From the NCBI RefSeq assembly GCF_025949695.1, contig NZ_JAPDFL010000001.1:3227501-3291500 (forward strand): a stretch of DNA of 64,000 bases, given 5' to 3'. The position numbers were made by a program, and so were the translations under genes. Shown piece after piece: positions 8,817 through 17,700 of the stretch (positions are counted from its first letter, which is position 1; every line of letters begins with the position of its first letter). This DNA comes from Pararhodobacter zhoushanensis. Lineage in GTDB: Bacteria > Pseudomonadota > Alphaproteobacteria > Rhodobacterales > Rhodobacteraceae. The notes under the pieces were generated by a model, which was not told where the DNA came from, ran no database searches, and saw nothing but the letters and a program-made list of their open reading frames with translations.

Positions 8817-10300
8817 GCACGCTGGCTTCCCTCCCCCTCGGTCAGCGCCCCTCGGGGCGTACCGCGCTCAGGGCCGACTGGGTTCTGGGCCACGGGCCGC
8901 AGGGGCACCGGCTGCTCAGGAACGCCGAAGTCGTAATTGAGGACGGTCGCATCCTGCATGTGGGCTGCCGGTTCGGGGGCGACGTGGCGCGGCGCGTTGA
9001 TCTGGGCGCTGCGCTGATCTCGCCGGGGTTCATCGACCTTGATGCGCTGTCGGATCTGGACACCACGCTGCTGGCCATCGACCATCAGCCCGGCTGGGCC
9101 AAGGGCCGCGTCTGGCCGCAATCTTATGTCGAGCGTGGCCCCTACGAGATGTACACGCCCGAGGAGCTGGCGTTCCAGAAGCGTTTTGCCTTTGCGCAGC
9201 TGTTGCTGAACGGGATCACCACCGCGGCCCCCATCGCCTCGCTGTTCTATCGCGCATGGGGCGAGACGGTCGCCGAGTTCGACGCCGCCGCCGAGGCCGC
9301 GCTGGATCTGGGGCTGCGGGTGTATCTGGGCCCGGCCTACCGCGCGGGCGGCATGGTCTGCACCGCGCCGGGCGTGCTGGAGCCGGTGCTGGACGAGGCG
9401 CGCGGCTTGCACGGGCTGGCCGAGGCCGAAGGCTTCATCCAGCGCTGGCAGGGTGCGGGCGGCGATCTGGTGCGCGGGCTCCTGGCCCCGGACCGGGTGG
9501 AGACCTGCACCGAAGCCCTGCTGCGCCGCACCTTTGCCGCCGCCGAGGCGCTGGACGTGCCCGTGCGCCTGCACATGGCGCAGGGCGAGATGGAGCGCGA
9601 GGCGATGGCCCGTCAGCACGGGATGACCGCCCCGGCATGGCTGGCCTCGCTGGGGCTGCTGTCGCCCCGGCTGATCGCGCCGCACGGCACGCATGCCACC
9701 GATGCTGACCTTGATCTTTACGCGCAAAACGGCGTGTCCATCGTGCATTGCCCGCTGGTTTCCGGGCGGTTCGGCGGGCTGCTGCGCTCGTTCGGCAAGC
9801 TGCGCGCCAAGGGCGTAACCATTGCCATGGGCACCGACACCGCGCCGCCCGACATGCTGATGACCCTGCACACCGGGCTGATGATGGCGCGCGCGGCCGA
9901 AGGGCGCGCCGATGCGACCTCGTCCGCCGATCTGTGGGAGGCTGCGACGCTGGGCGGTGCCCGCGCGCTGGGTCGCACCGATCTGGGGCGGATCGAGGCA
10001 GGCGCGCGCGCCGATCTGGCGGTGCTGGGGCTGGACGAGGTGTGGATGACCCCCACCATCGACCCGATCACCACGCTGGTTGCTGGGGGCTCGGGCCGCG
10101 CCGTCAGGGCCACCTTTGTCGATGGCCGTCTGTCGATGCGCGACGGACAGGTCGCCGGGATGGACATGCAAGCCGCCCGCCAGCGCGCGCAGACGCAGTT
10201 TGACGGGCTGGTGGCGAAATATCCCGAACGCAGCTGGGGCCACCCGCCCCTGTCACAGCTGTTCCCGCCCAGTTTTCCGATGGAGGAATACGATGCCTGA
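8813..10300 (+). CDS. Amidohydrolase superfamily protein with atypical first metal motif
   Basis: 495 residues, related to the TRZ/ATZ and cytosine/adenosine deaminase-like hydrolases. Later metal-site motifs are present: VRLHMAQGE, IAPHGTHATDADL, SIVHCPLV and GTDTAPPDM. The usual N-terminal HxH is missing: where PGFIDxHxH is expected the protein has PGFIDLDALSDLD, with Asp residues instead. It may bind one metal, use Asp ligands, or do another reaction. ATG start overlaps the preceding stop (ATGA), and its own end overlaps the start of the ATPase gene. It probably handles the product of the first amidohydrolase or the same substrate. Confidence 0.8.
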   Translation: MSTLASLPLGQRPSGRTALRADWVLGHGPQGHRLLRNAEVVIEDGRILHVGCRFGGDVARRVDLGAALISPGFIDLDALSDLDTTLLAIDHQPGWAKGRVWPQSYVERGPYEMYTPEELAFQKRFAFAQLLLNGITTAAPIASLFYRAWGETVAEFDAAAEAALDLGLRVYLGPAYRAGGMVCTAPGVLEPVLDEARGLHGLAEAEGFIQRWQGAGGDLVRGLLAPDRVETCTEALLRRTFAAAEALDVPVRLHMAQGEMEREAMARQHGMTAPAWLASLGLLSPRLIAPHGTHATDADLDLYAQNGVSIVHCPLVSGRFGGLLRSFGKLRAKGVTIAMGTDTAPPDMLMTLHTGLMMARAAEGRADATSSADLWEAATLGGARALGRTDLGRIEAGARADLAVLGLDEVWMTPTIDPITTLVAGGSGRAVRATFVDGRLSMRDGQVAGMDMQAARQRAQTQFDGLVAKYPERSWGHPPLSQLFPPSFPMEEYDA

Positions 10301-11267
10301 TCCCGTCCTTGAAGTGCGCGATCTGCGCGTGCAGTTCCCCGGCCGCCACGGCACCGTCACCGCGCTGGATGGCGTCTCGCTGCATCTGGACGCCGGAGAG
10401 ATCCTGGGCGTTGTCGGTGAAAGCGGCGCGGGCAAGTCGATGACGGGGCTCGCCGTTCAGGGCTTGCTGGAACCGCCGGGCCACATCGCCGGGGGCGAGG
10501 TCTGGCTGAGCGGGCGGCGCATTGACCAGTTGAGCAACCGGCAGATGGAAAAGATCCGCGGGCGCGAGATCGGGGCGATCTTTCAGGACCCGCTGACCTC
10601 GCTCAACCCGCTGTTCAGCGTCGGCAGCCAGCTTGAGGAAACCATCCGCCTGCATCTGGACATGACCCGCGCCGAGGCCCGCGCCCGGGCGATTGATCTG
10701 CTGCGGCAGGTCGGCATTCCGGGACCGAAAGAGCGCATTGACCACTATCCGCACCAGTTCTCGGGCGGGATGCGGCAGCGGGTGGTGATCGCGCTGGCGC
10801 TGGCCGGTGAGCCGAAACTGATCATCGCCGACGAGCCGACCACCGCGCTGGATGTGTCGATTCAGGCGCAGATCATCGCGCTGTTGCGCCGGTTGTGCGA
10901 CGATCTGGGCACCTCGGTGATGCTGGTCACGCATGATCTGGGCGTCATCGCCGAGGCCGCCGACCGCATCGCGGTGATGTACGCCGGGCGCATGGTCGAG
11001 ATCGGGCCGGTGCGCGAGGTGCTGCGCCAGCCCACCCATCCCTATACGCGCGGGCTGATGGACTCGATCCCGGCGCTGGGGCGGCGGGTTGAGCATCTGA
11101 CGCAGATCGACGGCTCGATGCCCCGGCTCGATGCCATCCCCGACGGCTGCGCCTTTAACCCGCGCTGCGCGCATGTCGGTCCGCGCTGCCGGCGCGACCG
11201 GCCCGGATTGATGCCCACAGGAGCCGGGCAGAACGCCTGCTGGCTCACCCATGGAGGTGTTGCATGA
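10293..11267 (+). CDS. ABC transporter ATPase, OppD/DppD type
   Basis: Nucleotide-binding subunit of 324 residues. Walker A GESGAGKS at about 42-49, Q-loop [10 protein letters not shown], signature FSGGMRQR, Walker [13 protein letters not shown], and H-loop VTHDLG are all intact. The C-terminal oligopeptide-type extension with spaced Cys (CAFNPRC, near a third Cys) is typical and may bind an Fe-S cluster in this subfamily. The ATG at 10293 lies eight bases before the end of the upstream gene and has GGAGGAA in front of it. Confidence 0.93.
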   Translation: MPDPVLEVRDLRVQFPGRHGTVTALDGVSLHLDAGEILGVVGESGAGKSMTGLAVQGLLEPPGHIAGGEVWLSGRRIDQLSNRQMEKIRGREIGAIFQDPLTSLNPLFSVGSQLEETIRLHLDMTRAEARARAIDLLRQVGIPGPKERIDHYPHQFSGGMRQRVVIALALAGEPKLIIADEPTTALDVSIQAQIIALLRRLCDDLGTSVMLVTHDLGVIAEAADRIAVMYAGRMVEIGPVREVLRQPTHPYTRGLMDSIPALGRRVEHLTQIDGSMPRLDAIPDGCAFNPRCAHVGPRCRRDRPGLMPTGAGQNACWLTHGGVA

Positions 11268-12276
11268 CCCGCCCCCTGCTTTGAGCGTCCGCAATCTGAC
11301 GCGGGTTTTCGACGTCTCGGCCCCCTGGCTGAACCGCTTGATCGAGCGCAAACCGCGCCAGTCGCTGCGCGCGGTGGATGACGTGACCTTCAGCGTGCCC
11401 GCCGGGGGCTGTCTGTCGCTGGTCGGCGAATCCGGCTGCGGCAAATCCACGGTCGCGCGGCTGGTGACGGGGCTTTATGCGCCGTCCGAGGGAACGATTG
11501 AATTCGGCGCCGAAATCGACGGCGCGCCCCTGTCGGCGCAGATGATCTTTCAAGACCCCTACGCCAGCCTCAACCCGCGCTGGCGGGTGCGCGACATCAT
11601 CGCCGAACCCCTGCGCGAGCTGAAGCTGCGCGATACCGAGGCCGAGGTGCGCGCACGGGTGGACGAGTTGCTGACCACCGTGGGCCTTGCGCCGCGCGAT
11701 GGCGGCAAGTTTCCGCATGAGTTTTCGGGCGGGCAGCGCCAGCGCATTTCGATTGCGCGGGCACTGGCGACCGAGCCGCGGTTTCTGGTCTGTGACGAGC
11801 CGACCTCGGCGCTGGATGTGTCGGTTCAGGCGCAGATCCTCAACCTCATGCGCCGGTTGCAGGATGAGCTGGGGCTGACCTATCTGTTCATCAGCCATGA
11901 TCTGAGCGTGGTGCGGCATATGTCGGACCGGATCGCCGTGATGTATCTGGGCCGGGTGGTCGAAGAGGCCGAGACCGAGATCCTGTTCGCCAACCCGCGC
12001 CATCCCTATACGCGGCTGTTGTTGCAGACGATCCCCAGCATCGAAAACCCCAAGCGCCAGCGCGAGGCCGAGGGCGGCGAGGTGCCCAGCCCGCTCAACC
12101 CGCCCGCCGGATGCGCGTTTCACCCCCGCTGTCCGCTGGCCGACGCGCGCTGCTCGGCCGAGCGGCCCAAGGTGATCGCGCTGGCCGATGGCAGCCGTCT
12201 GGCCTGCCACCGGGTCGAGGAAGCTGAAGCCGCTGCGCTGTCGCAGCCTGCGACCGTGATGGCCGGGGCGCTCTGA
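11251..12276 (+). CDS. ABC transporter ATPase, OppF/DppF type
   Basis: Second nucleotide-binding subunit, 341 residues. Walker A GESGCGKS, FQDPYASLNP, signature FSGGQRQR, Walker B LVCDEPTSALD and H-loop ISHDLS are intact, with the C-terminal CAFHPRCPLADARC extension. The in-frame ATG at 11251 gives a 17-base overlap with oppD but has no good ribosome site. A strong GGAGGT (11252-11257) is instead spaced for the ATG at 11264, whose frame ends after six codons. One more C in the run at 11272-11276 would join that start to this gene. It closes the transporter operon and is followed by a terminator. Confidence 0.88.
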   Translation: MEVLHDPPPALSVRNLTRVFDVSAPWLNRLIERKPRQSLRAVDDVTFSVPAGGCLSLVGESGCGKSTVARLVTGLYAPSEGTIEFGAEIDGAPLSAQMIFQDPYASLNPRWRVRDIIAEPLRELKLRDTEAEVRARVDELLTTVGLAPRDGGKFPHEFSGGQRQRISIARALATEPRFLVCDEPTSALDVSVQAQILNLMRRLQDELGLTYLFISHDLSVVRHMSDRIAVMYLGRVVEEAETEILFANPRHPYTRLLLQTIPSIENPKRQREAEGGEVPSPLNPPAGCAFHPRCPLADARCSAERPKVIALADGSRLACHRVEEAEAAALSQPATVMAGAL

Positions 12277-12301
12277 GCGCGCTCCCCACCCTTGCCAGAC
12301 C

Positions 12302-12335
12302 AAAAAACCGGCGCCTGTGTGGCGCCGGTTTTTAC
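12302..12335. terminator. Bidirectional terminator between oppF-like gene and racemase
   Basis: Perfect stem AAACCGGCGCC/GGCGCCGGTTT with a five-base loop, flanked by A run on the left and T run on the right. It can end both converging transcripts. Confidence 0.88.
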
Positions 12336-12359
12336 GTTGGGTTTGAGGGGTTGCGCGGC

Positions 12360-13082
12360 TCAGGGATGCGTTGCGGCCATCAGGGATTTGTCGCGCGGAT
12401 AAGCGAAGCTGCCGGTCTTTGCCGTCGCAAAGCCGCCGCCGACCATCGCCTCGGCCAGCTTGACCGCCGCAGACACACCGTCGATCACCGGCACGCCGGT
12501 TTCAAGCTGCAAGGCGCGGCACATTTCGGCCATGCCGGCGCAGCCCAGCACAACCGCCTCGGCCCCGTCTTCATTGATCGCGCGGCGGATTTCCGTGCGC
12601 AGGCGGGCAAAGGCGGTCTCGGGATCTTCCTCGAGCGCCAGAACCGGCAGGTTGACCGAGCGCACGCTCCGGCATTGCCGCGACGCGCCGTAGGCATCGA
12701 CCAGATCCTCGATGATCGGCACGGACCGGGGCAGCGTGGTGACGATCGAGAACCGCGCGGCGATGGTCATCGCCACCTGAATGCCCGCCTGACAGATGCC
12801 GATCACCGGCCCGGTTGCGACCTCACGCGCGGCGCTCAGGCCGGGGTCGTCGAAACAGGCGATGACCGTCGCTTGCGCACCCTGCGCTTCAGCAAGGCGG
12901 ATGGCGTCCAGCGTGCCGGGAACCGCGCGCGCCTCATCGGCGTAGCCTTCGATGCTGGCGGGCGCACCGGCGACGGTGGCAACGATGATCTGCGTGCCCG
13001 GTGCGGCGGCGCGGACGGCGCTGAGGCGGATCGTCTCGGTCATCGAGGCGGTGGAATTGGGGTTAACGACAAAGATCTTCAT
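12360..13082 (-). CDS. Hydantoin/Asp-Glu racemase family protein
   Basis: 240-residue protein of the aspartate/glutamate racemase superfamily, nearest in pattern to hydantoin racemases: start MKIFVVNPNS, Cys76 in VIACFDDPG and Cys181 in VVLGCAGMAE. These two cysteines would be the acid/base pair for cofactor-free racemisation at C-alpha. It is immediately downstream (three bases) of the flavin reductase gene and faces the Opp operon. With the two amidohydrolases this suggests a pathway for a chiral cyclic amide such as a 5-substituted hydantoin. That substrate is inference; maleate isomerase-like members share the fold. Confidence 0.82.
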   Translation of the reverse strand: MKIFVVNPNSTASMTETIRLSAVRAAAPGTQIIVATVAGAPASIEGYADEARAVPGTLDAIRLAEAQGAQATVIACFDDPGLSAAREVATGPVIGICQAGIQVAMTIAARFSIVTTLPRSVPIIEDLVDAYGASRQCRSVRSVNLPVLALEEDPETAFARLRTEIRRAINEDGAEAVVLGCAGMAEMCRALQLETGVPVIDGVSAAVKLAEAMVGGGFATAKTGSFAYPRDKSLMAATHP

Positions 13083-13085
13083 GGC

Positions 13086-13715
13086 TCAGCGCCCCGTCTT
13101 CGCGCGCACCGCGTCCAGCGTCGGCGCGGTCAGCACGAACTGGCGGTCCGAGCCGACGTAATTGTCGGCGTGCAGCCGCGCGATGGGCTGATAGACATCC
13201 GGGTTCACGTAGCGGCCCTGCGCATCCAGACAATCGTCGCGCACATGCATCTGCACCACCTCGCCCAGCACCATGGCGCGGCGCGGCCAGTCGATGATGC
13301 GTTCGATCCGGCATTCCATCGCGCAGGCTGCACCCTTGATGCGCGGTGCCTTGACCTGCACACAGGGCGCTTGCTCAAGCCCCGCGAGCTGCATCTCGTC
13401 GACGTCGGGATCGACGCTCAGCCCGCAGATCAGCATCTGCTCGGCCAGCGCGGCGTCAACGACATGCACGACAAATTCGCCCGTCGCCCGGATGTTGGCC
13501 ACGGTATCCTTGTCCTCGCCGGACAGGCGCGGCTGGATCCCCAGCGCAAGGATCGCAGGATCATGGCCGAACACATTGAAAAAGCTCATCGGCGCCGCGT
13601 TGGCCACGCCCTGCGGCGAGCGGGTTGTGACCAGCGCGATGGGCCGGGGGCCGACAAAATTGGTGAGCAGACGATAGCGGTCTTCGGGCGGTAGCGTCGT
13701 GAAGTCAAAATCCAT
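13086..13715 (-). CDS. Flavin reductase-like FMN-binding protein
   Basis: 209-residue protein of the flavin reductase family (split-barrel FMN-binding fold): PRPIALVTTRSPQGVANAAPMSFFNVFGHDPAILALG is the characteristic core (given as one known pattern; key parts are NAAPMSFFN and DPAILAL). Such proteins supply reduced flavin to a monooxygenase or act as small reductases. No monooxygenase is in this window. The ATG at 13715 has AAGGA eight bases upstream; an in-frame GTG at 13733 is a weaker option. It is transcribed divergently from the GntR gene across the shared operator, and leads the racemase. Confidence 0.82.
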   Translation of the reverse strand: MDFDFTTLPPEDRYRLLTNFVGPRPIALVTTRSPQGVANAAPMSFFNVFGHDPAILALGIQPRLSGEDKDTVANIRATGEFVVHVVDAALAEQMLICGLSVDPDVDEMQLAGLEQAPCVQVKAPRIKGAACAMECRIERIIDWPRRAMVLGEVVQMHVRDDCLDAQGRYVNPDVYQPIARLHADNYVGSDRQFVLTAPTLDAVRAKTGR

Positions 13716-13762
13716 GGCGGCATCCTTTGTCACCAGACCAGTCTAGCCGGGTCGTCATATTT

Positions 13763-13786
13763 TTGCAAACAATATTGTAAACAAAT
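13763..13786. promoter_or_regulatory. Putative GntR operator between flavin reductase and gntR
   Basis: Contains GCAAACAAT (13765-13773) and ATTGTAAACAA (13774-13784), overlapping at the perfect palindrome ACAATATTGT (13769-13778). The same two words occur upstream of the Opp operon at 3914-3948. Position between divergent genes fits autoregulation and control of the reductase-racemase pair. Confidence 0.65.
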
Positions 13787-13903
13787 ATGCGTATCATTAT
13801 GAACGCAGAGTGATGATCGTCTGCGCAAAGCTCTGTTGCGTTGAATGTTGACAGCTCAAAACCCATCTGCCACCAAACAACCCTGAGTAAAGGGAAGCAT
13901 ATC

Positions 13904-14584
13904 ATGTCAGAAAAACCCGGTTCGGCCACGGCCAGCGAAATTCGCGATCGGGTCTGGCAATCCATCGCCGAGCGCCGCCTCCGCCCCGGCACGCGCCTGA
14001 AGGAAGAGGAACTCGCCGAGATCTTCGGTTCCAGCCGCGCCCGCGTCCGCCAAGCGCTCAGTCTGCTTGAACATGACCGTCTTGTCACCATCATCCCCAA
14101 CCGCGGCGGCTTTGTTGCCGAACCGACGATTGCCGAAGCACGCGACGTGTTCTTCGCCCGCCGCATCATCGAGGGCGGGCTGGTCGAAAAGCTGTGCGCC
14201 AAGGTGACGGCGGCAGAAATCGCCCGCCTTCAAGAGCATATCGCGCTGGAACGCGCGGCGCTTGCTGCCGGGGATCTGGCGTCGATTGTGCGGCTTTCGG
14301 GCGGGTTTCATATCCTCCTCGCCGAGCTTGCCGGGTCCGAATACCTGCACGCCGTCTTGCGCGATCTTGTCTCGCGCACCTCGCTGATTTCGGCGATGTA
14401 TCAGCCCCGCCAGACCCATGATTGCGGCCCGGATGAGCACCACGAGCTGGTCACCTTCATCGCATGCGGCCAGACCGAGCAGGCGCTGGCGTCGATGGTC
14501 CACCATCTAGCCCATGTTGAATCGCAGCTCGATCTGAACGAAGCCCCCGAAATCGCGCGCGATCTGCGCGATGCCTTTGGCTGA
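13904..14584 (+). CDS. GntR family transcriptional regulator, FCD domain
   Basis: 226 residues: N-terminal winged helix (about 10-75; EELAEIFGSSRARVRQALSLL spans the helix-turn-helix, recognition part SSRARVRQAL) and C-terminal FCD domain (about 85-215) with ARRIIEGGLVEKL, SGGFHILLAELAGS and DEHHELVTFI holding the likely metal-binding Asp/His residues. The ATG at 13904 follows AGGGAAGCATATC; an upstream in-frame GTG at 13841 lacks a site. It probably represses the divergent reductase-racemase pair and the distant Opp operon through the shared operator words, with a pathway intermediate as inducer. That link is inference from sequence. Confidence 0.9.
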   Translation: MSEKPGSATASEIRDRVWQSIAERRLRPGTRLKEEELAEIFGSSRARVRQALSLLEHDRLVTIIPNRGGFVAEPTIAEARDVFFARRIIEGGLVEKLCAKVTAAEIARLQEHIALERAALAAGDLASIVRLSGGFHILLAELAGSEYLHAVLRDLVSRTSLISAMYQPRQTHDCGPDEHHELVTFIACGQTEQALASMVHHLAHVESQLDLNEAPEIARDLRDAFG

Positions 14585-14688
14585 TCGGTTTCCGACGCAG
14601 CCCTTGGCGGGCTTTGTGTCACGGGCACGCCGTCACCCCTGAACGCAGCGCCACCGGTCGTGATCCGTTGCCGCCACAGGCAAAAACC

Positions 14689-14718
14689 AACGCGCCGCCC
14701 CGAAAAGGGCGGCGCGTT
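14689..14718. terminator. Bidirectional terminator between gntR and giant surface protein gene
   Basis: Stem AACGCGCCGCCC/GGGCGGCGCGTT with loop CGAAAA. The minus-strand product continues with GGTTTTTG, giving a short T run for the long minus-strand transcript. Confidence 0.8.
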
Positions 14719-14753
14719 TGCCGTTCACTGTGCTGCGGCGCAGGGTGCCGCGA

Positions 14754-17700
14754 TCAGAACTCGATCGCCAGGTTCAGATCGAGCCCGTAGGACCTGAAAT
14801 CCCCCGAACCGATGCCATCAACGAACAGGCTGCTCGAAAAACGCATCCCGGCCCCGTTATTATAGCGATAGCCCAGATCGACCCGCGCCCGCGCGCCCGA
14901 GGTCTGGTCGATAAAGGCGGTGGCAGCACCGGTCCCCTCGACATGCGACCAGATCCCCGACGCGCCCCAGGTGACCAGATGCTCGCCCACACCGGCCAGG
15001 ATCGGCATCTCGAAATCCATGCCCAGTGACAGCTCGCTCAGCCGCACGGTTTGTTCGGGCACCAGATTTGACAAGCCGTCGACATAGGCCGCCTGCGTGT
15101 CCGAGACATGGCTGAACTGCAACCGCGGGATATAGCGCAGGCGTTCGCCCTGAAAGCTGCCCTCGAGCGCAACCATGGTCAGCCAGCGTTCGGTATCGAA
15201 CCGGTCGGTGAACGTGCCGAACGGCGAGATACGGTTGCTGGAGCGGCCATAGAGCAGACGGCTCTCGAAATAGAGCGGCTGATCGCCCAGCTGTGCGACG
15301 ACATAGGGCCCGGCCAGCCAGCCATGACCGCTGGTCGCCACACCGCCCCCCTGATCTTCGGATGCGTAGTCGAACTGCAGCATCCCGCCCACCAGCAGAC
15401 CCGGCCGCAACGCCGCATGGGTGCCGACGGTGGCCAGCGCAAAGGCGCTGTCGCCCGAGCCGTTCTCGAAGCTGGTGCGCGATCCGCGCAGGCTGAACCA
15501 CAGCGGGCCATTGCCGCCTGTCGCGATATCAACCGTGCCAAAGCCGCGCGTCACCGAGACATTGACGCCGCCGCCATCGGTGCCATCCAGAAACCGGGTC
15601 AGACGGGTCTGGTTCTGGATCAGGCTGCGCGCGCGGTTTTGCAGGAAGTCGGTGATCATCTCGCTGGCGACCGCCACCGAGTTCAACGCACTCGAGGCCG
15701 AAGCCGCCGCCGACCCCTGCCCCGAGGCATCGATCGCCGCCCCGTCGCCAAGGCTGACCACAACCGCGCCCGCGCCGGTCGGCGTGACCGTGGCGCTATA
15801 CACCGACGGACCGCCCGACAGCCCGCTCGCCGTGCCATTGAGCACGCCGATATCCGCCAGATCGAACCCCGAGACCGGCTCCGAGAACGAGAAGGTCGCG
15901 CTCAGCACGTCGCCGGGCAGGAAATTGGCCGGCAGACCGGAGATCGTCACCACCGGCGCCACGCCATCGGGCGTGTTGGCAAACAGGTTCGACGCTTCGC
16001 TGAGATTGGTAAACGCATCCTGTGCAACCCCGGCTGGCAGCTGGATACTGTGCGACACCTGGCTTGCGGTGACCTGCACCGTATAGACCGCGCCCGAGCC
16101 GTTCAGCGCGGTCACATCGGCGTTCGAGGTCGCGAAATCGCCCAGGCTCAGCCCGGTCACTGGCTCGCTGAAGGTGATCGTCAGCGTATAGGCGGTTCCC
16201 GGGAACGCGGGCGTGCCGGTCAGCACCACCGTGGGCGCCTCCCAGTCGGGCGCGACAACAACCGTCGATGCGCCCGAAATATTCCCCTGCGCATCGGTTG
16301 CCGTCAACGAAACCGTGCCCGCCATCATGTCCGGCGCAGAGGTTACCGAATAGACACCGCCCGTCGCGACCACATCCACGAAACTGTTGTCCGGGAAGGT
16401 GACACGAACGGTCGATCCCGCCTCAGCCGTGCCCTCGACGGTCACCGAACGGTCAGGATTGACCGTCGTCGTCGAGACCAGCGGTGCTGCCGGGGCAACC
16501 GCTGGCGTCACGGTGACCGTCAGGGTCTGCTGCACCGCATCGTTGCCCGCCACGTCCTGCGCATCGACCAGAACCGCGTTGGTGCCAACCGCAAAGTCAT
16601 AGGGGCTGGAGATCGGCGTGCCATTCAGGGTGAACACCGGCACCACCACCGCATCGTAATTGTCGGTCACAGTTGCCGTGAACGCGTGGTTCGCCGTGCC
16701 CGACGGGCCCGCCTCCAGCGTCACCGATACCAGCCCGGTGATCACCGGTGCCTCGGTATCCAGCGGCGCATTTACCGTGATCTGCACGGTGTCGGCGGTC
16801 GAGGCATCAAAGCCGTCGTCGACGATCAGCGAGAAGGTCAGCACCAGCGCGCTGTCGCCGATGCTCAGGCTGGGCGCGGTGAAGCTGGGGCTGGCGGCCG
16901 TGGCGCTCGACAGCGTCACCGCGGTGCCCGCCGTCTGCGTCCAGGCGTAGGTCAGGCTTTGCCCGCTGTCATTCGCGGTCGAGCCGGTGCCATCGAGCGA
17001 CACCACTGCGCCCTGCGCCACCGATTGCGGGATGCCGGCCTCGGCGGTGGGCACGGTGTTGGCGGGGGCGTTTACCGTGATCTGCACGGTGTCGGCGGTC
17101 GAGGCATCGAAGCCGTCGTCGACCACCAGCGAGAAGGTCAGCACCAGCGCGCTGTCACCGATGTTCAGGCTGGGCGCGGTGAAGCTCGGGCTGGCCGCCG
17201 TCGCGTCCGACAGGGTCACCGAGGTGCCCGCGGTCTGCGTCCAGGCGTAGGTCAGGCTCTGGCCGCTGTCATTCGCGGTCGAGCCGGTGCCATCCAGCGA
17301 CACCACAGCCCCCTGCGCCACCGATTGCGGGATGCCGGCCTCGGCAGTGGGCACGGTGTTGGCGGGGGCGTTTACCGTGATCTGCACGGTGTCGGCGGTC
17401 GAGGTGTCGAAGCTGTCGTCGACGATCAGCGAGAAGGTCAGCACCAGCGCGCTGTCACCGATGTTCAGGCTCGGCGCGGTGAAGCTGGGGCTGGCTGCGG
17501 TTGCGCTCGACAGGGTCACCGCAGTGCCCGTGGTCTGCGTCCAGGCGTAGGTCAGCGTCTGGCCGCTGTCATTGGCGGTAGACCCCGTGCCATCCAGCGA
17601 CACCACAGCGCCCTGCGCCACCGACTGCGGGCTCCCCGCCTCGGCGGTGGGCACCGTGTTGGCGGGCGGGTTAACCGTGATCTGCACCGTATCGGCGGTC

